A stretch of 64,000 nucleotides of DNA from Streptomyces lacrimifluminis (GTDB lineage Bacteria; Actinomycetota; Actinomycetes; Streptomycetales; Streptomycetaceae): contig NZ_BMMU01000029.1 of the NCBI RefSeq assembly GCF_014646095.1, positions 33,914 through 97,913 on the forward strand, in the 5' to 3' direction. Positions 8,570-18,395 of this stretch are shown here, one piece after another. Under the pieces are notes generated by a model, which was not told the origin of the DNA, ran no database searches, and saw only the letters and a program-made list of their open reading frames with translations. Position numbers and translations under genes: made by a program. Each line of letters begins with the position of its first letter. Within the stretch, counting starts at the first letter, position 1.

Positions 8570-8590
8570 TGTCGGGTTCTCGCCCCCGCC

Positions 8591-8751
8591 GCCCCCGAAC
8601 CCCCGCTCCTCAAACGCCGGAGAGGCTGGAATACTCGCGCCGGCCCGCATTTCCGGCCTGTCCGGCGTTTGAGGACGAGGCCCCTTCAGGGCCGAAGCGG
8701 GGGTCTGGGGCCGCAGGCCCCCAGGGAGGGGACGGGTAGGGGCGGCGGGGG
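8591..8751. repeat. Composite palindromic intergenic repeat, copy 1
   Basis: A perfect 15-bp inverted pair, TCCTCAAACGCCGGA (8607-8621) and its complement (8661-8675), is flanked by G/C-rich arms. Bases 8669-8701 recur, reverse-complemented, at 39751-39783. Bases 8591-8622 recur, reverse-complemented, at 60785-60816. It probably also ends SDR transcription. Such elements are scattered through Streptomyces intergenic regions. Confidence 0.85.
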
Positions 8752-8774
8752 CGAAGAAACATAGGCTTCGCCAT

Positions 8775-9776
8775 GTGAACGAGAACCCCACCTTCGGCCC
8801 CGCCACCGGCATCGGTTCCCTGCCCGGCGGCGACGCCCGGGAAGCCGTCAAGGCGGCCACCGGGACCTTCGACGACTTCCCCTTCCTGCCCGAACTCCCC
8901 GCCCGGGGCCCCGGCGCCGACATGATCGGCCGCACCGCCGGAATGCTCGTCGAGATGTACGCGCGCGTGGAGCCCAGCGGCTGGCGCCTCGGGGACCGCC
9001 CGGGCCGGGACACCAAGCGGGCCCGCTCCTGGCTCGGCGAGGACCTCGACGCGCTGGAGGAGTTCACGCAGGGGTACGAGGGACAGCTGAAGGTGCAGGC
9101 CGTGGGCCCCTGGACGCTCGCCGCCGCACTCGAACTCAGGAACGGCGAACTCGCTCTCTCCGACCTCGGCGCCTGCCGCGACCTCGCGGGTTCCCTCGCC
9201 GAGGGCATCCGCCTCCACCTCGACGAACTGCGCCGCCGCATCCCCGGCGCCAGGCTCGTCCTGCAACTCGACGAACCGTCCCTGATGGCCGTGCTGCGCG
9301 GCCAGGTGAGGACCGCCAGCGGCTACCGCACCCACCGGATCCCCGACCGCCAGATCGCCGAGGCCGTGCTCCGGGAGGTCATCGGCGTGCACGGCGACGG
9401 GCCCGTCGTCGTGCATTCCTGCGCCCCGGACGTCCCCTTCGCCTTCCTCCGCAGGGCCGGTGCCGCCGCCGTCTCGTTCGACTTCTCGCTCCTCACCGAG
9501 CGTGACGACGACGCGATCGGTGAGGCGGTGGAAGGCGGTACCCGGCTCTTCGCCGGTGTCGTGCCCGGCACGGACGGCCCATTGTCAGACCCTGCCGGTA
9601 GCGTCAGTGGTGTCAGAACGCTGTGGCGCAGGCTGGGGCTGCATCCGGGGCTTCTCGCGGAGGCGGTGACGGTCACTCCGTCGTGCGGACTCGCGGGCGC
9701 TTCCCCGCGGTACGCATGGGAGGCGCTCGCCCACTGCGTCCAGGCGGCGAGATCACTCGCGGACAACCCAGAGTAA
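8775..9776 (+). CDS. Cobalamin-independent methionine synthase-like (MetE C-domain) protein
   Basis: This 333-residue protein has only the C-terminal barrel domain of MetE, which transfers a methyl group to homocysteine in full-length MetE (about 750 residues). Putative zinc ligands are in HSCAPDVP (His, Cys) and TPSCGLAG (Cys). The N-terminal folate half is missing, so the methyl donor may differ. Start is GTG 8775; an ATG two bases earlier is out of frame. TAGGCT at 8762-8767 and no ribosome site suggest a leaderless transcript. ligA follows after 15 nt, so the two are likely co-transcribed. Confidence 0.85.
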   Translation: MNENPTFGPATGIGSLPGGDAREAVKAATGTFDDFPFLPELPARGPGADMIGRTAGMLVEMYARVEPSGWRLGDRPGRDTKRARSWLGEDLDALEEFTQGYEGQLKVQAVGPWTLAAALELRNGELALSDLGACRDLAGSLAEGIRLHLDELRRRIPGARLVLQLDEPSLMAVLRGQVRTASGYRTHRIPDRQIAEAVLREVIGVHGDGPVVVHSCAPDVPFAFLRRAGAAAVSFDFSLLTERDDDAIGEAVEGGTRLFAGVVPGTDGPLSDPAGSVSGVRTLWRRLGLHPGLLAEAVTVTPSCGLAGASPRYAWEALAHCVQAARSLADNPE

Positions 9777-9791
9777 CGGGAGGACAATACG

Positions 9792-11987
9792 GTGGCCGGC
9801 GAACAGCACGCACAGACCACATCGGTGCCCGCCGAGGCGCGCGACAGGCACGCCCAGCTCGCCGAGCGCATCGAGGAGCACCGCTTCCGGTACTACGTGA
9901 ACGACGCTCCCGTCGTCAGTGACGCGGAGTTCGACAAGCTCCTGCGCACCCTGGAGGCGCTGGAGGAGGAGTATCCGGAGCTGCGCACCCCCGACTCCCC
10001 GACCCAGAAGGTCTCGGGGGCGTACGAGACGGAGTTCACCTCCGTGGAGCACCGCTCACGCATGCTCTCCCTCGACAACGCCTTCGACGACCTGGAGTTG
10101 GCGGCGTGGGCGGAGCGCGTCCACAAGGACGTCGGCGCATCGGAGCACCACTTCCTGTGCGAGCTGAAGGTCGACGGCCTGGCCGTCAACCTGACGTACG
10201 AGCACGGGCGTCTCACACGCGCGGCGACCCGCGGCGACGGCCGCACCGGCGAGGACATCACGCCCAACGTGCGGACGATCGCCGAGATCCCGGACCGGCT
10301 GACGGGCGACCGTGTCCCTGACCTGGTGGAGATCCGTGGCGAGGTCTACTTCCCGATGGAGAAGTTCGAGGAGCTGAACGCCCGTCTGGTGGAGGGCGGC
10401 GACAAGCCGTTCGCCAACCCGCGCAACGCGGCGGCCGGTTCGCTCCGGCAGAAGGACCCGCGCGTCACCGCGACGCGCCCGCTGCACATGGTGGTCCACG
10501 GCATCGGCGCCCTGGAGGGCTACGAGGCGCTGACCCGTCTCTCCGAGGCGTACACCCTCCTGCACGAGTGGGGCCTGCCGACCACGCGGTACGCGAAGCG
10601 GGTCGACGACCTCGACGGCGTACGGGAGTTCATCGCGTACTACGGCGAGAACCGGCACTCCGTCGAGCACGAGATCGACGGGGTCGTCGTCAAGCTCGAC
10701 GAGATCCCGCTCCAGGGCCGCCTCGGCTCGACCTCGCGCGCCCCCCGCTGGGCGATCGCCTGGAAGTACGCGCCCGAGGAGGTCAACACCAAGCTCATCA
10801 ACATCCGCGTGGGCGTGGGCCGTACGGGCAGGGTCACGCCGTACGCGCAGGTCGAGCCGGTGACGGTGGCCGGCTCGGAGGTCGAGTTCGCCACCCTGCA
10901 CAACCAGGACGTCGTCAAGGCCAAGGGCGTGCTCATCGGCGACACCGTGGTGCTGCGCAAGGCCGGTGACGTCATCCCGGAGATCCTCGGCCCGGTCGCC
11001 GACCTGCGCGACGGCACGGAGAAGCCCTTCGTGATGCCGGCCGAGTGCCCCGAGTGCGGTACGCCGCTGCGGCCCATGAAGGAGGCCGACGTCGACCTCC
11101 GCTGCCCCAACGGGCAGAGCTGCCCCGCCCAGTTGAGAGAGCGGCTCTTCTATCTCGCCGGGCGCAAGTGCCTGGACATCGAGAACTTCGGCTACGTGGC
11201 CGCCGCCGCGCTCACCAAACCGCTGGAGCCGTCCGAGCCGCCGCTCGTCGACGAGGGCGACCTCTTCGACCTCACCATCGAGCGCCTGCTGCCCATCAAG
11301 GCGTACGTCCTCGACCAGGACAGCGGGCTGCCCAAGCGGGACCCGAAGACCGGTGAGGAGAAGATCGCCACGGTCTTCGCCAACCAGGAGGGCGAGCCCA
11401 GGAAGAACGCGGTCTCGATGCTCGCCAACATCGCCGCGGCCAAGGACCGTCCGCTGGCCCGGATCATCACCGGTCTGTCGATCAGGCATGTCGGTCCGGT
11501 CGCCGCCGAGGCGCTGGCCCGCGAATTCCGCTCGATCGAGCGCATCGAGCAGGCCTCGGAGGAGGAGTTGGCCACCACGGACGGGGTCGGCCCGATCATC
11601 GCGGCCTCGCTCAAGGAGTGGTTCGCGGTGGACTGGCACCAGGAGATCCTGCGCAAGTGGCGGGCCGCCGGAGTCCGTGTGGAGGAGGAGAACTCCGGCG
11701 AGGACGAGGGGCCGCGCCCGCTCGAAGGGCTCACCGTCGTCGTGACCGGCACACTCGAACACCACACCCGGGACGGCGCGAAGGAGGCGCTGCAGAGCCG
11801 TGGAGCAAAGGTGACCGGTTCTGTTTCGAAGAAGACGTCTTTCGTGGTTGTGGGTGACAATCCTGGTTCGAAGTTCGACAAGGCGATGCAGCTGAAGGTG
11901 CCCGTTCTGAACGAGGACGGCTTTGCCGTGTTGCTCGAACAGGGACCCGAGGCAGCGGCCGAAGCAGCACTTCCGAACGAGGAGTAG
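9792..11987 (+). CDS. ligA: NAD-dependent DNA ligase LigA
   Basis: 731 residues with the full bacterial layout. The adenylation domain has the active Lys in ELKVDGLA (about residue 126), followed by the OB fold, a four-cysteine zinc finger (CPECG then CPNGQSC), helix-hairpin-helix repeats and a C-terminal BRCT domain (about residues 640-715). It seals nicks in replication and repair using NAD. GTG start with a strong GGGAGGA at 9778-9784. An insert of about 30 residues after the zinc finger is typical of Streptomyces ligases. Confidence 0.97.
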   Translation: MAGEQHAQTTSVPAEARDRHAQLAERIEEHRFRYYVNDAPVVSDAEFDKLLRTLEALEEEYPELRTPDSPTQKVSGAYETEFTSVEHRSRMLSLDNAFDDLELAAWAERVHKDVGASEHHFLCELKVDGLAVNLTYEHGRLTRAATRGDGRTGEDITPNVRTIAEIPDRLTGDRVPDLVEIRGEVYFPMEKFEELNARLVEGGDKPFANPRNAAAGSLRQKDPRVTATRPLHMVVHGIGALEGYEALTRLSEAYTLLHEWGLPTTRYAKRVDDLDGVREFIAYYGENRHSVEHEIDGVVVKLDEIPLQGRLGSTSRAPRWAIAWKYAPEEVNTKLINIRVGVGRTGRVTPYAQVEPVTVAGSEVEFATLHNQDVVKAKGVLIGDTVVLRKAGDVIPEILGPVADLRDGTEKPFVMPAECPECGTPLRPMKEADVDLRCPNGQSCPAQLRERLFYLAGRKCLDIENFGYVAAAALTKPLEPSEPPLVDEGDLFDLTIERLLPIKAYVLDQDSGLPKRDPKTGEEKIATVFANQEGEPRKNAVSMLANIAAAKDRPLARIITGLSIRHVGPVAAEALAREFRSIERIEQASEEELATTDGVGPIIAASLKEWFAVDWHQEILRKWRAAGVRVEEENSGEDEGPRPLEGLTVVVTGTLEHHTRDGAKEALQSRGAKVTGSVSKKTSFVVVGDNPGSKFDKAMQLKVPVLNEDGFAVLLEQGPEAAAEAALPNEE

Positions 11988-12205
11988 GGGTTGAAGACCA
12001 CCCGATCGGCGCATACCAGATGCATACGGGTGGCCGGTCGCATTCGGGCAACCGTCGACGACCGCTGCCCGTGGAAGCCTTCTGCGGCCTACTGTTGACG
12101 TATGCGCCTGCCGTGCCCGGATGCGGTTTCGGACGCGGTGCCGTTGACGGCTGACGGACATCGGACCGCGTGGCGTGGGCACCGCCGGCTGTGAGAGGGA
12201 CGGGA

Positions 12206-14548
12206 ATGGAACCGACCGAAAGCGCCGCCCCTCCCTCACGGCTGCGCGGACGCCGGATATCCGGCGCCCTGCGCTGGGGCTCCGCCCGCCTCGCGGGCCG
12301 TCCCGAGCCCGCCCGGCAACCGGGCGCGGCCCGTCGGACGGCACGGTTCCTGGAACGGGCGGGCGTCGGTGTCCTCACGACCGGACGGGCCGGCAGAACA
12401 GGCGCGGCGGGCGGCACCGGACAGCGCATCGTCGCCGACAGCAGGGTGTCGACCCCGCTGACGGCCCACCTCACCGCCGAGGAACGCGTCGCCCACCTGC
12501 ACGCCCACGACCCCGCGCGCCAGCTGTCCTGGCCCGCACTGCCCGCGGCGGTCGTCGCGGCGGGCGGTTTCGTCCTCGGCGCCGGCTTCTACCGCGGTTT
12601 CACCGGCCACAGCGCGCTCTTCCCGTCCGGCACCGTCGGCTGGGCCCTCGCCGTGCTCACCGGTGTCATCGTCGGCCACCTCGTCGCCCTCGGCCGCGCC
12701 CGCTGGTGGGGCGGCACCGGCTCGGGCGCCGCCCTCACCCTCTCCGTACTCCTGCTGTACGGGTGGGTGCCGGCCGGCATGGTCAGCCTCACCGTCGTCG
12801 TCCTGGTCGGTGTGGCCCGGCGCCACCGCTGGCGGCAGGGCCTCCTGCACGGTGCGGTGGACATCCTCGGCATCGGCGCCGGGGCGCTGGTGCTCGCCGC
12901 GTTCGGCCGGGTCCCCTCCGTCGAGACGCCGTGGGACCCGCAGACCTGGAGCGTCTACACGGCGCCCGAGGTGACGCTGATCGCGGTCACCTACCTGGCG
13001 CTCACCCGCACCCTGCTCTGGTATCTGCACACCCCGCGCGGCGGACTGCCCACCGTCGCCCGCTCCGCCCTGGTCAGACAGGGCCTGGTCGCGGTCGCGC
13101 TGCTCGCCATCGCGCCGCTGATCTGCGTCGTCGCCGTCGCCCTGCCGATCCTGCTGCCCCTGTTCGCCATCCCTCTCATCGCCCTCGACTCCACCCTGTG
13201 GATAGCCAGGGCCCGGGCCGAGGAACAGCTGCGCGACCCACTGACCGGACTGCCCAACAGACAGTGGCTCCTGGAGCGCACCTGGTCGGCCCTCGACGAT
13301 GCCGAACGCATCGATGCGCGGGCCGCGTTGATGCTCATAGACCTCGACCGCTTCCGGTCCGTCAACGACACGCTGGGCCATCTCGCCGGTGACCGCCTTC
13401 TCCTCCAGATAGCCGACCGGCTGCGCCTCGCCCTGCCGCGCGGTGCGGAGGCCGCACGGCTCGGCGGCGACGAGTTCGCCGTCTTACTGCCGGTCGTCGA
13501 CTCCACGACGTCGGCCACCCGCGTCGCCCGCAACCTGGTCACCGTGCTCGGCTCCCCGCTGGACCTCGACGGACTCACCCTCGTCCTGGAGGCCAGCGCG
13601 GGCCTCGCCGTCTTCCCCGACCACGCGCTCGACGCGGAGGGACTGCTGCGGCGCGCGGACGTCGCGATGTACCAGGCGAAGCGGGACCGTACGGGCGTCG
13701 AGGTGTACGAGTCCAAGCGCGACTCGAACACCCCGGACCGGCTCGGCCTGCTGGGCGACCTGCGGCGCGCGCTCGACGCGCACGAGGTCGAGCTGCACTA
13801 CCAGCCCAAGGTGCGCTTCGACGGACAGGTCGCCGGCCTGGAGGCGCTGGTGCGGTGGGTGCACCCGGAACGCGGGAAGGTGCCGCCGGACGAGTTCATA
13901 GCGATCGCCGAGTCGTCCGGGCTGATGCCCCACCTCACGGAGTACGTACTGGAGACGGCGCTCGAACAGGTGGCGAGGTGGCGCTCCCAGGGCCTGTTCG
14001 TCCCGGTCGCCGTCAACGTCTCCCCGCGCGACGTCCACACCCCGGGCTTCGCCGGTTCCGTCGCCGCGCGGCTGGCCCGGCACGGGGTCCCGGCGGGGGC
14101 GCTCCAGCTGGAGATAACGGAACACGTGCTCCTGGAGGATCCGCAGAAGGCCGCGGACACCCTGGCCGCGCTGACCGGGCACGGCGTGAAGATGTCCCTG
14201 GACGACTTCGGTACGGGGTACTCCTCGCTGGTGCATCTGCGGCGGCTGCCGGTCAGTGAGCTGAAGATCGACCGGTCGTTCGTGGCGCGCCTGGCGGTGG
14301 ACACGGAGGACGCGGAGATCGTGCGGTGCACGGTGGATCTCGCGCACTCCCTGGGGCTGCTCGTGGTCGCCGAGGGCGTCGAGGACGACGAGACGTGGGA
14401 GCGGTTGCGGGACATGGGGTGTGACGCGGTGCAGGGGTGGCTCGTCGCCGCCGCGATGCCTCCCGAGGAGGCCACCGCGTGGTTGCTGGCGCGGGGGACC
14501 CGGGGGTGGCAGCGTCCGCGGGCGGCCTTGCCCGCCGCGGAATCGTAG
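12206..14548 (+). CDS. rmdB: Membrane GGDEF-EAL protein, c-di-GMP phosphodiesterase RmdB type
   Basis: 780 residues: a basic N-tail, about seven membrane helices (residues about 100-340), a GGDEF domain and an EAL domain. GGDEF is intact at residues 420-424, but there is no RxxD inhibitory site. EAL is intact (LEALVRW, about 545-547), as is DDFGTGYSSL. From memory, the S. coelicolor gene at this position between ligA and gatC is rmdB (SCO5495), which degrades c-di-GMP. A TTA leucine codon, seen nowhere else in this window's genes, lies at 13484-13486, three codons after GGDEF, so translation should depend on the bldA tRNA. The ATG at 12206 is preceded by GAGAGGGA. Confidence 0.9.
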   Translation: MEPTESAAPPSRLRGRRISGALRWGSARLAGRPEPARQPGAARRTARFLERAGVGVLTTGRAGRTGAAGGTGQRIVADSRVSTPLTAHLTAEERVAHLHAHDPARQLSWPALPAAVVAAGGFVLGAGFYRGFTGHSALFPSGTVGWALAVLTGVIVGHLVALGRARWWGGTGSGAALTLSVLLLYGWVPAGMVSLTVVVLVGVARRHRWRQGLLHGAVDILGIGAGALVLAAFGRVPSVETPWDPQTWSVYTAPEVTLIAVTYLALTRTLLWYLHTPRGGLPTVARSALVRQGLVAVALLAIAPLICVVAVALPILLPLFAIPLIALDSTLWIARARAEEQLRDPLTGLPNRQWLLERTWSALDDAERIDARAALMLIDLDRFRSVNDTLGHLAGDRLLLQIADRLRLALPRGAEAARLGGDEFAVLLPVVDSTTSATRVARNLVTVLGSPLDLDGLTLVLEASAGLAVFPDHALDAEGLLRRADVAMYQAKRDRTGVEVYESKRDSNTPDRLGLLGDLRRALDAHEVELHYQPKVRFDGQVAGLEALVRWVHPERGKVPPDEFIAIAESSGLMPHLTEYVLETALEQVARWRSQGLFVPVAVNVSPRDVHTPGFAGSVAARLARHGVPAGALQLEITEHVLLEDPQKAADTLAALTGHGVKMSLDDFGTGYSSLVHLRRLPVSELKIDRSFVARLAVDTEDAEIVRCTVDLAHSLGLLVVAEGVEDDETWERLRDMGCDAVQGWLVAAAMPPEEATAWLLARGTRGWQRPRAALPAAES

Positions 14549-14729
14549 GGAGATCTCCCACCCGCGCACCGCCCGTTCATCCCCCGATTCAAGGGTGAGC
14601 TCTGCCATGAGGGCTCGGCGCCATTGGCGGCTGCCGGCCGCCTGAGGCAAACCCGTGCGCGGGTTGTCCCGCCCGCCCCCTAGGATTGGGGCCAAAACCC
14701 ACACCGCACTCACCCCAGAGGATCGCTGC

Positions 14730-15026
14730 ATGCCTGGCATCACGCGCGAGGAGGTCGCCCACCTCGCACGGCTGGCGCGTCTGGAGCTGAAGGGCGAAGA
14801 GCTCGACCACTTCGCAGGCCAGCTCGACGACATCATCGGCGCGGTCGCCCGCGTCAGCGAGGTCGCCGACCAAGACGTACCGCCGACCTCGCACCCGCTG
14901 CCGCTGACGAACGTCATGCGCGCGGACGAGGTCCGTCCGTCGCTCACCCCCGAGCAGGCGCTCTCCGGCGCCCCCGCCCAGGAGCAGCAGCGTTTCAAGG
15001 TGCCGCAGATCCTGGGGGAGGACTAA
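14730..15026 (+). CDS. gatC: Aspartyl/glutamyl-tRNA amidotransferase subunit C
   Basis: 98 residues, the normal GatC length, beginning MPGITREEVAHLA. It wraps around GatA and stabilises the GatCAB complex, which converts Glu-tRNA(Gln) and Asp-tRNA(Asn) to the amidated forms. An upstream in-frame extension lacks family similarity and was excluded. gatA follows after 5 nt. Confidence 0.95.
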   Translation: MPGITREEVAHLARLARLELKGEELDHFAGQLDDIIGAVARVSEVADQDVPPTSHPLPLTNVMRADEVRPSLTPEQALSGAPAQEQQRFKVPQILGED

Positions 15027-15031
15027 TCACC

Positions 15032-16540
15032 ATGTCGGACAACAGCAACGTCAACATCATCCGGCTCACCGCCGCCGAGACCGCCGCGAAGATCGCCTCC
15101 GGCGAGCTCACCGCCGTACAGGTCACCGAGGCCCACCTGGCCCGGATCGAGGCCGTCGACGAGAAGGTGCACGCCTTCCTGCACGTCGACCGGGAGGGTG
15201 CTCTCGCCCAGGCCCGGGCCGTCGACGCCAAGCGCGAGCGCGGGGAGACGCTGGGCCCGCTGGCCGGCGTACCCCTCGCGCTCAAGGACATCTTCACCAC
15301 CGAGGGGATCCCGACCACCGTCGGGTCCAAGATGCTCGAAGGGTGGATCCCGCCGTACGACGCGACCGTCACCAAGCGGCTGAAGGCCGCCGACGTCGTC
15401 ATCCTCGGCAAGACCAACATGGACGAGTTCGCCATGGGGTCGAGCACCGAGAACAGCGCGTACGGGCCCACCGGCAACCCGTGGGACCTCACGCGTATCC
15501 CCGGCGGCTCCGGTGGCGGTTCCTCGGCCGCGCTCGCCTCCTTCCAGGCGCCGCTGGCCATCGGTACGGACACCGGCGGTTCCATCCGCCAGCCCGCCTC
15601 CGTCACCGGCACGGTCGGCGTCAAGCCGACGTACGGTGCCGTGTCGCGGTACGGCATGGTCGCCTTCTCGTCCTCCCTCGACCAGGGCGGGCCCTGCGCC
15701 CGTACGGTCCTGGACGCCGCGCTCCTGCACGAGGCCATCGCCGGGCACGACCCGCTCGACTCCACCTCGATCGACGCGCCGGTCCCGCCGGTCGTCGAGG
15801 CCGCGCGCAACGGCAGCGTCGAGGGCATGCGCGTCGGTGTCGTCAAGCAGTTCCGCGGCGAGGGCTACCAGGCCGGCGTCATCCAGCGCTTCGACGAGTC
15901 CGTCGCCCTGCTGAAGGACCTCGGGGCCGAGATCGTCGAGCTGGACTGCCCGTCCTTCGACCTGGCGCTCTCCGCCTACTACCTGATCGCGCCGAGCGAG
16001 TGCTCGTCCAACCTCGCCCGCTTCGACGGGCTCCGCTACGGCCTGCGCAGCGGCGACGACGGCACGCACTCCGCCGAGGAGGTCACCTCGCTCACCCGGG
16101 CGGAGGGCTTCGGACCCGAGGTCAAGCGCCGCATCATGCTCGGCACGTACGCGCTCAGCTCCGGCTACTACGACGCGTACTACGGCAGCGCCCAGAAGGT
16201 CCGTACGCTCATCACCCGGGACTTCGAGAAGGCGTTCGAGTCGGTGGACGTGATCGTCTCCCCGACCACGCCCACCACCGCCTTCCCGATCGGCGAGCGT
16301 GCCGACGACCCGATGGCGATGTACCTCGCGGACCTCTGCACCATCCCGACCAACCTGGCCGGCAACGCGGCCATGTCCCTGCCCTGCGGTCTCGCACCGG
16401 AGGACGGACTGCCGGTCGGACTCCAGATCATCGCCCCGGCACTCAAGGACGACCGTCTTTACAAGGTCGGCGCGGCCGTCGAGGCGGCGTTCGTGGAAAA
16501 GTGGGGGCACCCGCTGCTTGAGGAGGCACCGTCGCTGTGA
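15032..16540 (+). CDS. gatA: Aspartyl/glutamyl-tRNA amidotransferase subunit A
   Basis: 502 residues. GatA is the glutaminase of GatCAB and belongs to the amidase signature family. The Lys-Ser-Ser triad is visible: Lys in ALKDIF (about 85) and the cis-Ser and nucleophile Ser in GGSGGGSSAA and TDTGGSIR. Its stop codon overlaps the next gene's GTG start by 4 nt. Confidence 0.97.
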   Translation: MSDNSNVNIIRLTAAETAAKIASGELTAVQVTEAHLARIEAVDEKVHAFLHVDREGALAQARAVDAKRERGETLGPLAGVPLALKDIFTTEGIPTTVGSKMLEGWIPPYDATVTKRLKAADVVILGKTNMDEFAMGSSTENSAYGPTGNPWDLTRIPGGSGGGSSAALASFQAPLAIGTDTGGSIRQPASVTGTVGVKPTYGAVSRYGMVAFSSSLDQGGPCARTVLDAALLHEAIAGHDPLDSTSIDAPVPPVVEAARNGSVEGMRVGVVKQFRGEGYQAGVIQRFDESVALLKDLGAEIVELDCPSFDLALSAYYLIAPSECSSNLARFDGLRYGLRSGDDGTHSAEEVTSLTRAEGFGPEVKRRIMLGTYALSSGYYDAYYGSAQKVRTLITRDFEKAFESVDVIVSPTTPTTAFPIGERADDPMAMYLADLCTIPTNLAGNAAMSLPCGLAPEDGLPVGLQIIAPALKDDRLYKVGAAVEAAFVEKWGHPLLEEAPSL

Positions 16541-16779
16541 GCAATGCTCTTTCGAAGGCCAAGGGCTTCAAGAAGTCCAAGTCCGGGACGTACCTGTCCA
16601 TCGCCGGGACCGCGTTCGGCGCTCTCGGTGTCGCCAAGCGGCTCAAGAAGGCCCGCGCCGACAAGGACACCCTGGTCCTGGTCGACGCCACCGTGTCCGC
16701 CGTCGCCATCGTCACCGGCCTCGCCATCCTCTACCGCGAGCTGAAGCGGCTGGGCGACGACGACGTCCTGCTGGGCTGA
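16537..16779 (+). CDS. Small protein embedded between gatA and gatB
   Basis: 80 residues with a very basic N-terminal third (many Lys), then two weakly hydrophobic segments (about residues 18-32 and 46-65) and an acidic tail. The GTG start overlaps the gatA stop, and gatB begins 16 nt after its end, so it is translated in the gat operon. No known domain. The tight coupling suggests a conserved partner of the operon or a membrane-associated protein; the function is unknown. Confidence 0.8.
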   Translation: MSNALSKAKGFKKSKSGTYLSIAGTAFGALGVAKRLKKARADKDTLVLVDATVSAVAIVTGLAILYRELKRLGDDDVLLG

Positions 16780-16795
16780 GAGGGAAGTTTTCACC

Positions 16796-18316
16796 GTGAC
16801 CACCACGACCGACACCGAACTGGTGTCGTACGAGGACGCGTTGGCGTCGTACGACCCCGTCATGGGCCTTGAGGTCCATGTCGAACTGGGCACCCGCACC
16901 AAGATGTTCTGCGGCTGTTCGACCGAGCTGGGCGGCGAGCCCAACTCGCAGACCTGCCCGACCTGCCTCGGCATGCCCGGCGCGCTCCCGGTCGTCAACG
17001 CGATCGGCGTCGAGTCCGCCATCAAGATCGGTCTCGCGCTCCACTGCGAGATCGCCGAGTGGTGCCGCTTCGCCCGGAAGAACTACTTCTATCCGGACAT
17101 GCCGAAGAACTTCCAGACCTCCCAGTACGACGAGCCGATCGCCTTCAACGGGTACCTCGACGTCCAGCTGGAGGACGGCGAGACCTTCCGCGTGGAGATC
17201 GAGCGCGCCCACATGGAGGAGGACACCGGCAAGTCGCTGCACGTCGGCGGCGCGACGGGCCGTATCCACGGCGCCTCGCACTCGCTCCTCGACTACAACC
17301 GCGCCGGCATCCCCCTCATCGAGATCGTCACCAAGCCGATCGAGGGCGCCGGCGAGCGCGCTCCCGAGGTCGCCAAGGCGTACGTCGCCGAGCTGCGCGA
17401 ACTCATCAAGGCGCTCGGTGTCTCGGAAGCCCGCATGGACCAGGGGCAGATGCGCTGCGACGTGAACCTGTCGCTGCGCCCGCACGGCCGCGAGAGGTTC
17501 GGCACCCGCAGCGAGACGAAGAACGTCAACTCGCTGCGTTCCGTGGAGCGTGCGGCCCGTTTCGAGATCCAGCGGCACGCCGCCGTACTGAACTCGGGCG
17601 GGACGATCATCCAGGAGACCCGGCATTTCCACGAGGACACCGGGTCGACCACCTCGGGCCGCGTGAAGGAGGAGGCCGAGGACTACCGGTACTTCCCCGA
17701 GCCGGACCTGGTGCCGGTGGCCCCCTCCCGCGAGTGGGTCGAGGAGATCCGCGCCGGGCTGCCCGAACTGCCGCTGGCCCGCCGCAACCGGCTCCTCGCG
17801 GAGTGGGGCGTCACGTCGACCGACATGCAGTCGATGCTCAACGCCGGTGCCATCGACCTCATCGTCAGCACCATCGGCGCCGGTGCCGACGCGGCCTCCG
17901 CCCGCAAGTGGTGGATGGGCGAACTCGCGCGCAGCGCCAACGAGTCGGGCACCGCGATCGACGAACTGGCCATCACGCCCGAGCAGGTCGCCCGGGTCGC
18001 CGCGCTGGTCAGCTCCGGCGACCTGAACGACAAGCTGGCCCGCCAGGTCATCGAGGGCGTTCTCGCGGGTGAGGGCGGCCCGGACGAGGTCGTCGAGAAG
18101 CGCGGACTGAAGGTCGTCTCCGACGACGGCGCGCTCAACACGGCCGTCCAGGAGGCCATCGCCGGCAACCCGGGCATCGCCGACAAGATCCGCGGCGGCA
18201 AGGTGGCCGCGGTCGGAGCCCTGGTCGGCGCGGTCATGAAGGCGACCCGCGGTCAGGCCGACGCGGCCCGCGTCAAGGAACTGATCCTTGAGCAGCTGGG
18301 CGTCAGCGAGGGCTGA
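16796..18316 (+). CDS. gatB: Aspartyl/glutamyl-tRNA amidotransferase subunit B
   Basis: 506 residues. GatB binds the tRNA and carries the kinase/amidotransfer site. The N-terminus has GLEVHVEL and zinc cysteines in CGCS and CPTCLG. The C-terminal YqeY-like tail domain is complete. GTG start, 16 nt after the small gene. It ends the gat operon and is followed by a strong hairpin. Confidence 0.97.
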   Translation: MTTTTDTELVSYEDALASYDPVMGLEVHVELGTRTKMFCGCSTELGGEPNSQTCPTCLGMPGALPVVNAIGVESAIKIGLALHCEIAEWCRFARKNYFYPDMPKNFQTSQYDEPIAFNGYLDVQLEDGETFRVEIERAHMEEDTGKSLHVGGATGRIHGASHSLLDYNRAGIPLIEIVTKPIEGAGERAPEVAKAYVAELRELIKALGVSEARMDQGQMRCDVNLSLRPHGRERFGTRSETKNVNSLRSVERAARFEIQRHAAVLNSGGTIIQETRHFHEDTGSTTSGRVKEEAEDYRYFPEPDLVPVAPSREWVEEIRAGLPELPLARRNRLLAEWGVTSTDMQSMLNAGAIDLIVSTIGAGADAASARKWWMGELARSANESGTAIDELAITPEQVARVAALVSSGDLNDKLARQVIEGVLAGEGGPDEVVEKRGLKVVSDDGALNTAVQEAIAGNPGIADKIRGGKVAAVGALVGAVMKATRGQADAARVKELILEQLGVSEG

Positions 18317-18332
18317 GCCGAGCACCGTGACT

Positions 18333-18364
18333 GAGGGGCGCATCGGGTTTCCGATGCGCCCCTC
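18333..18364. terminator. Terminator after gatB
   Basis: A perfect 14-bp stem (18333-18346 with 18351-18364) with a GTTT loop, 17 nt after the gatB stop. It also faces the 3' end of the convergent methyltransferase gene. Confidence 0.88.
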
Positions 18365-18395
18365 GGCCTTTGCCCTCCGCTACTCGTCTACGTGA

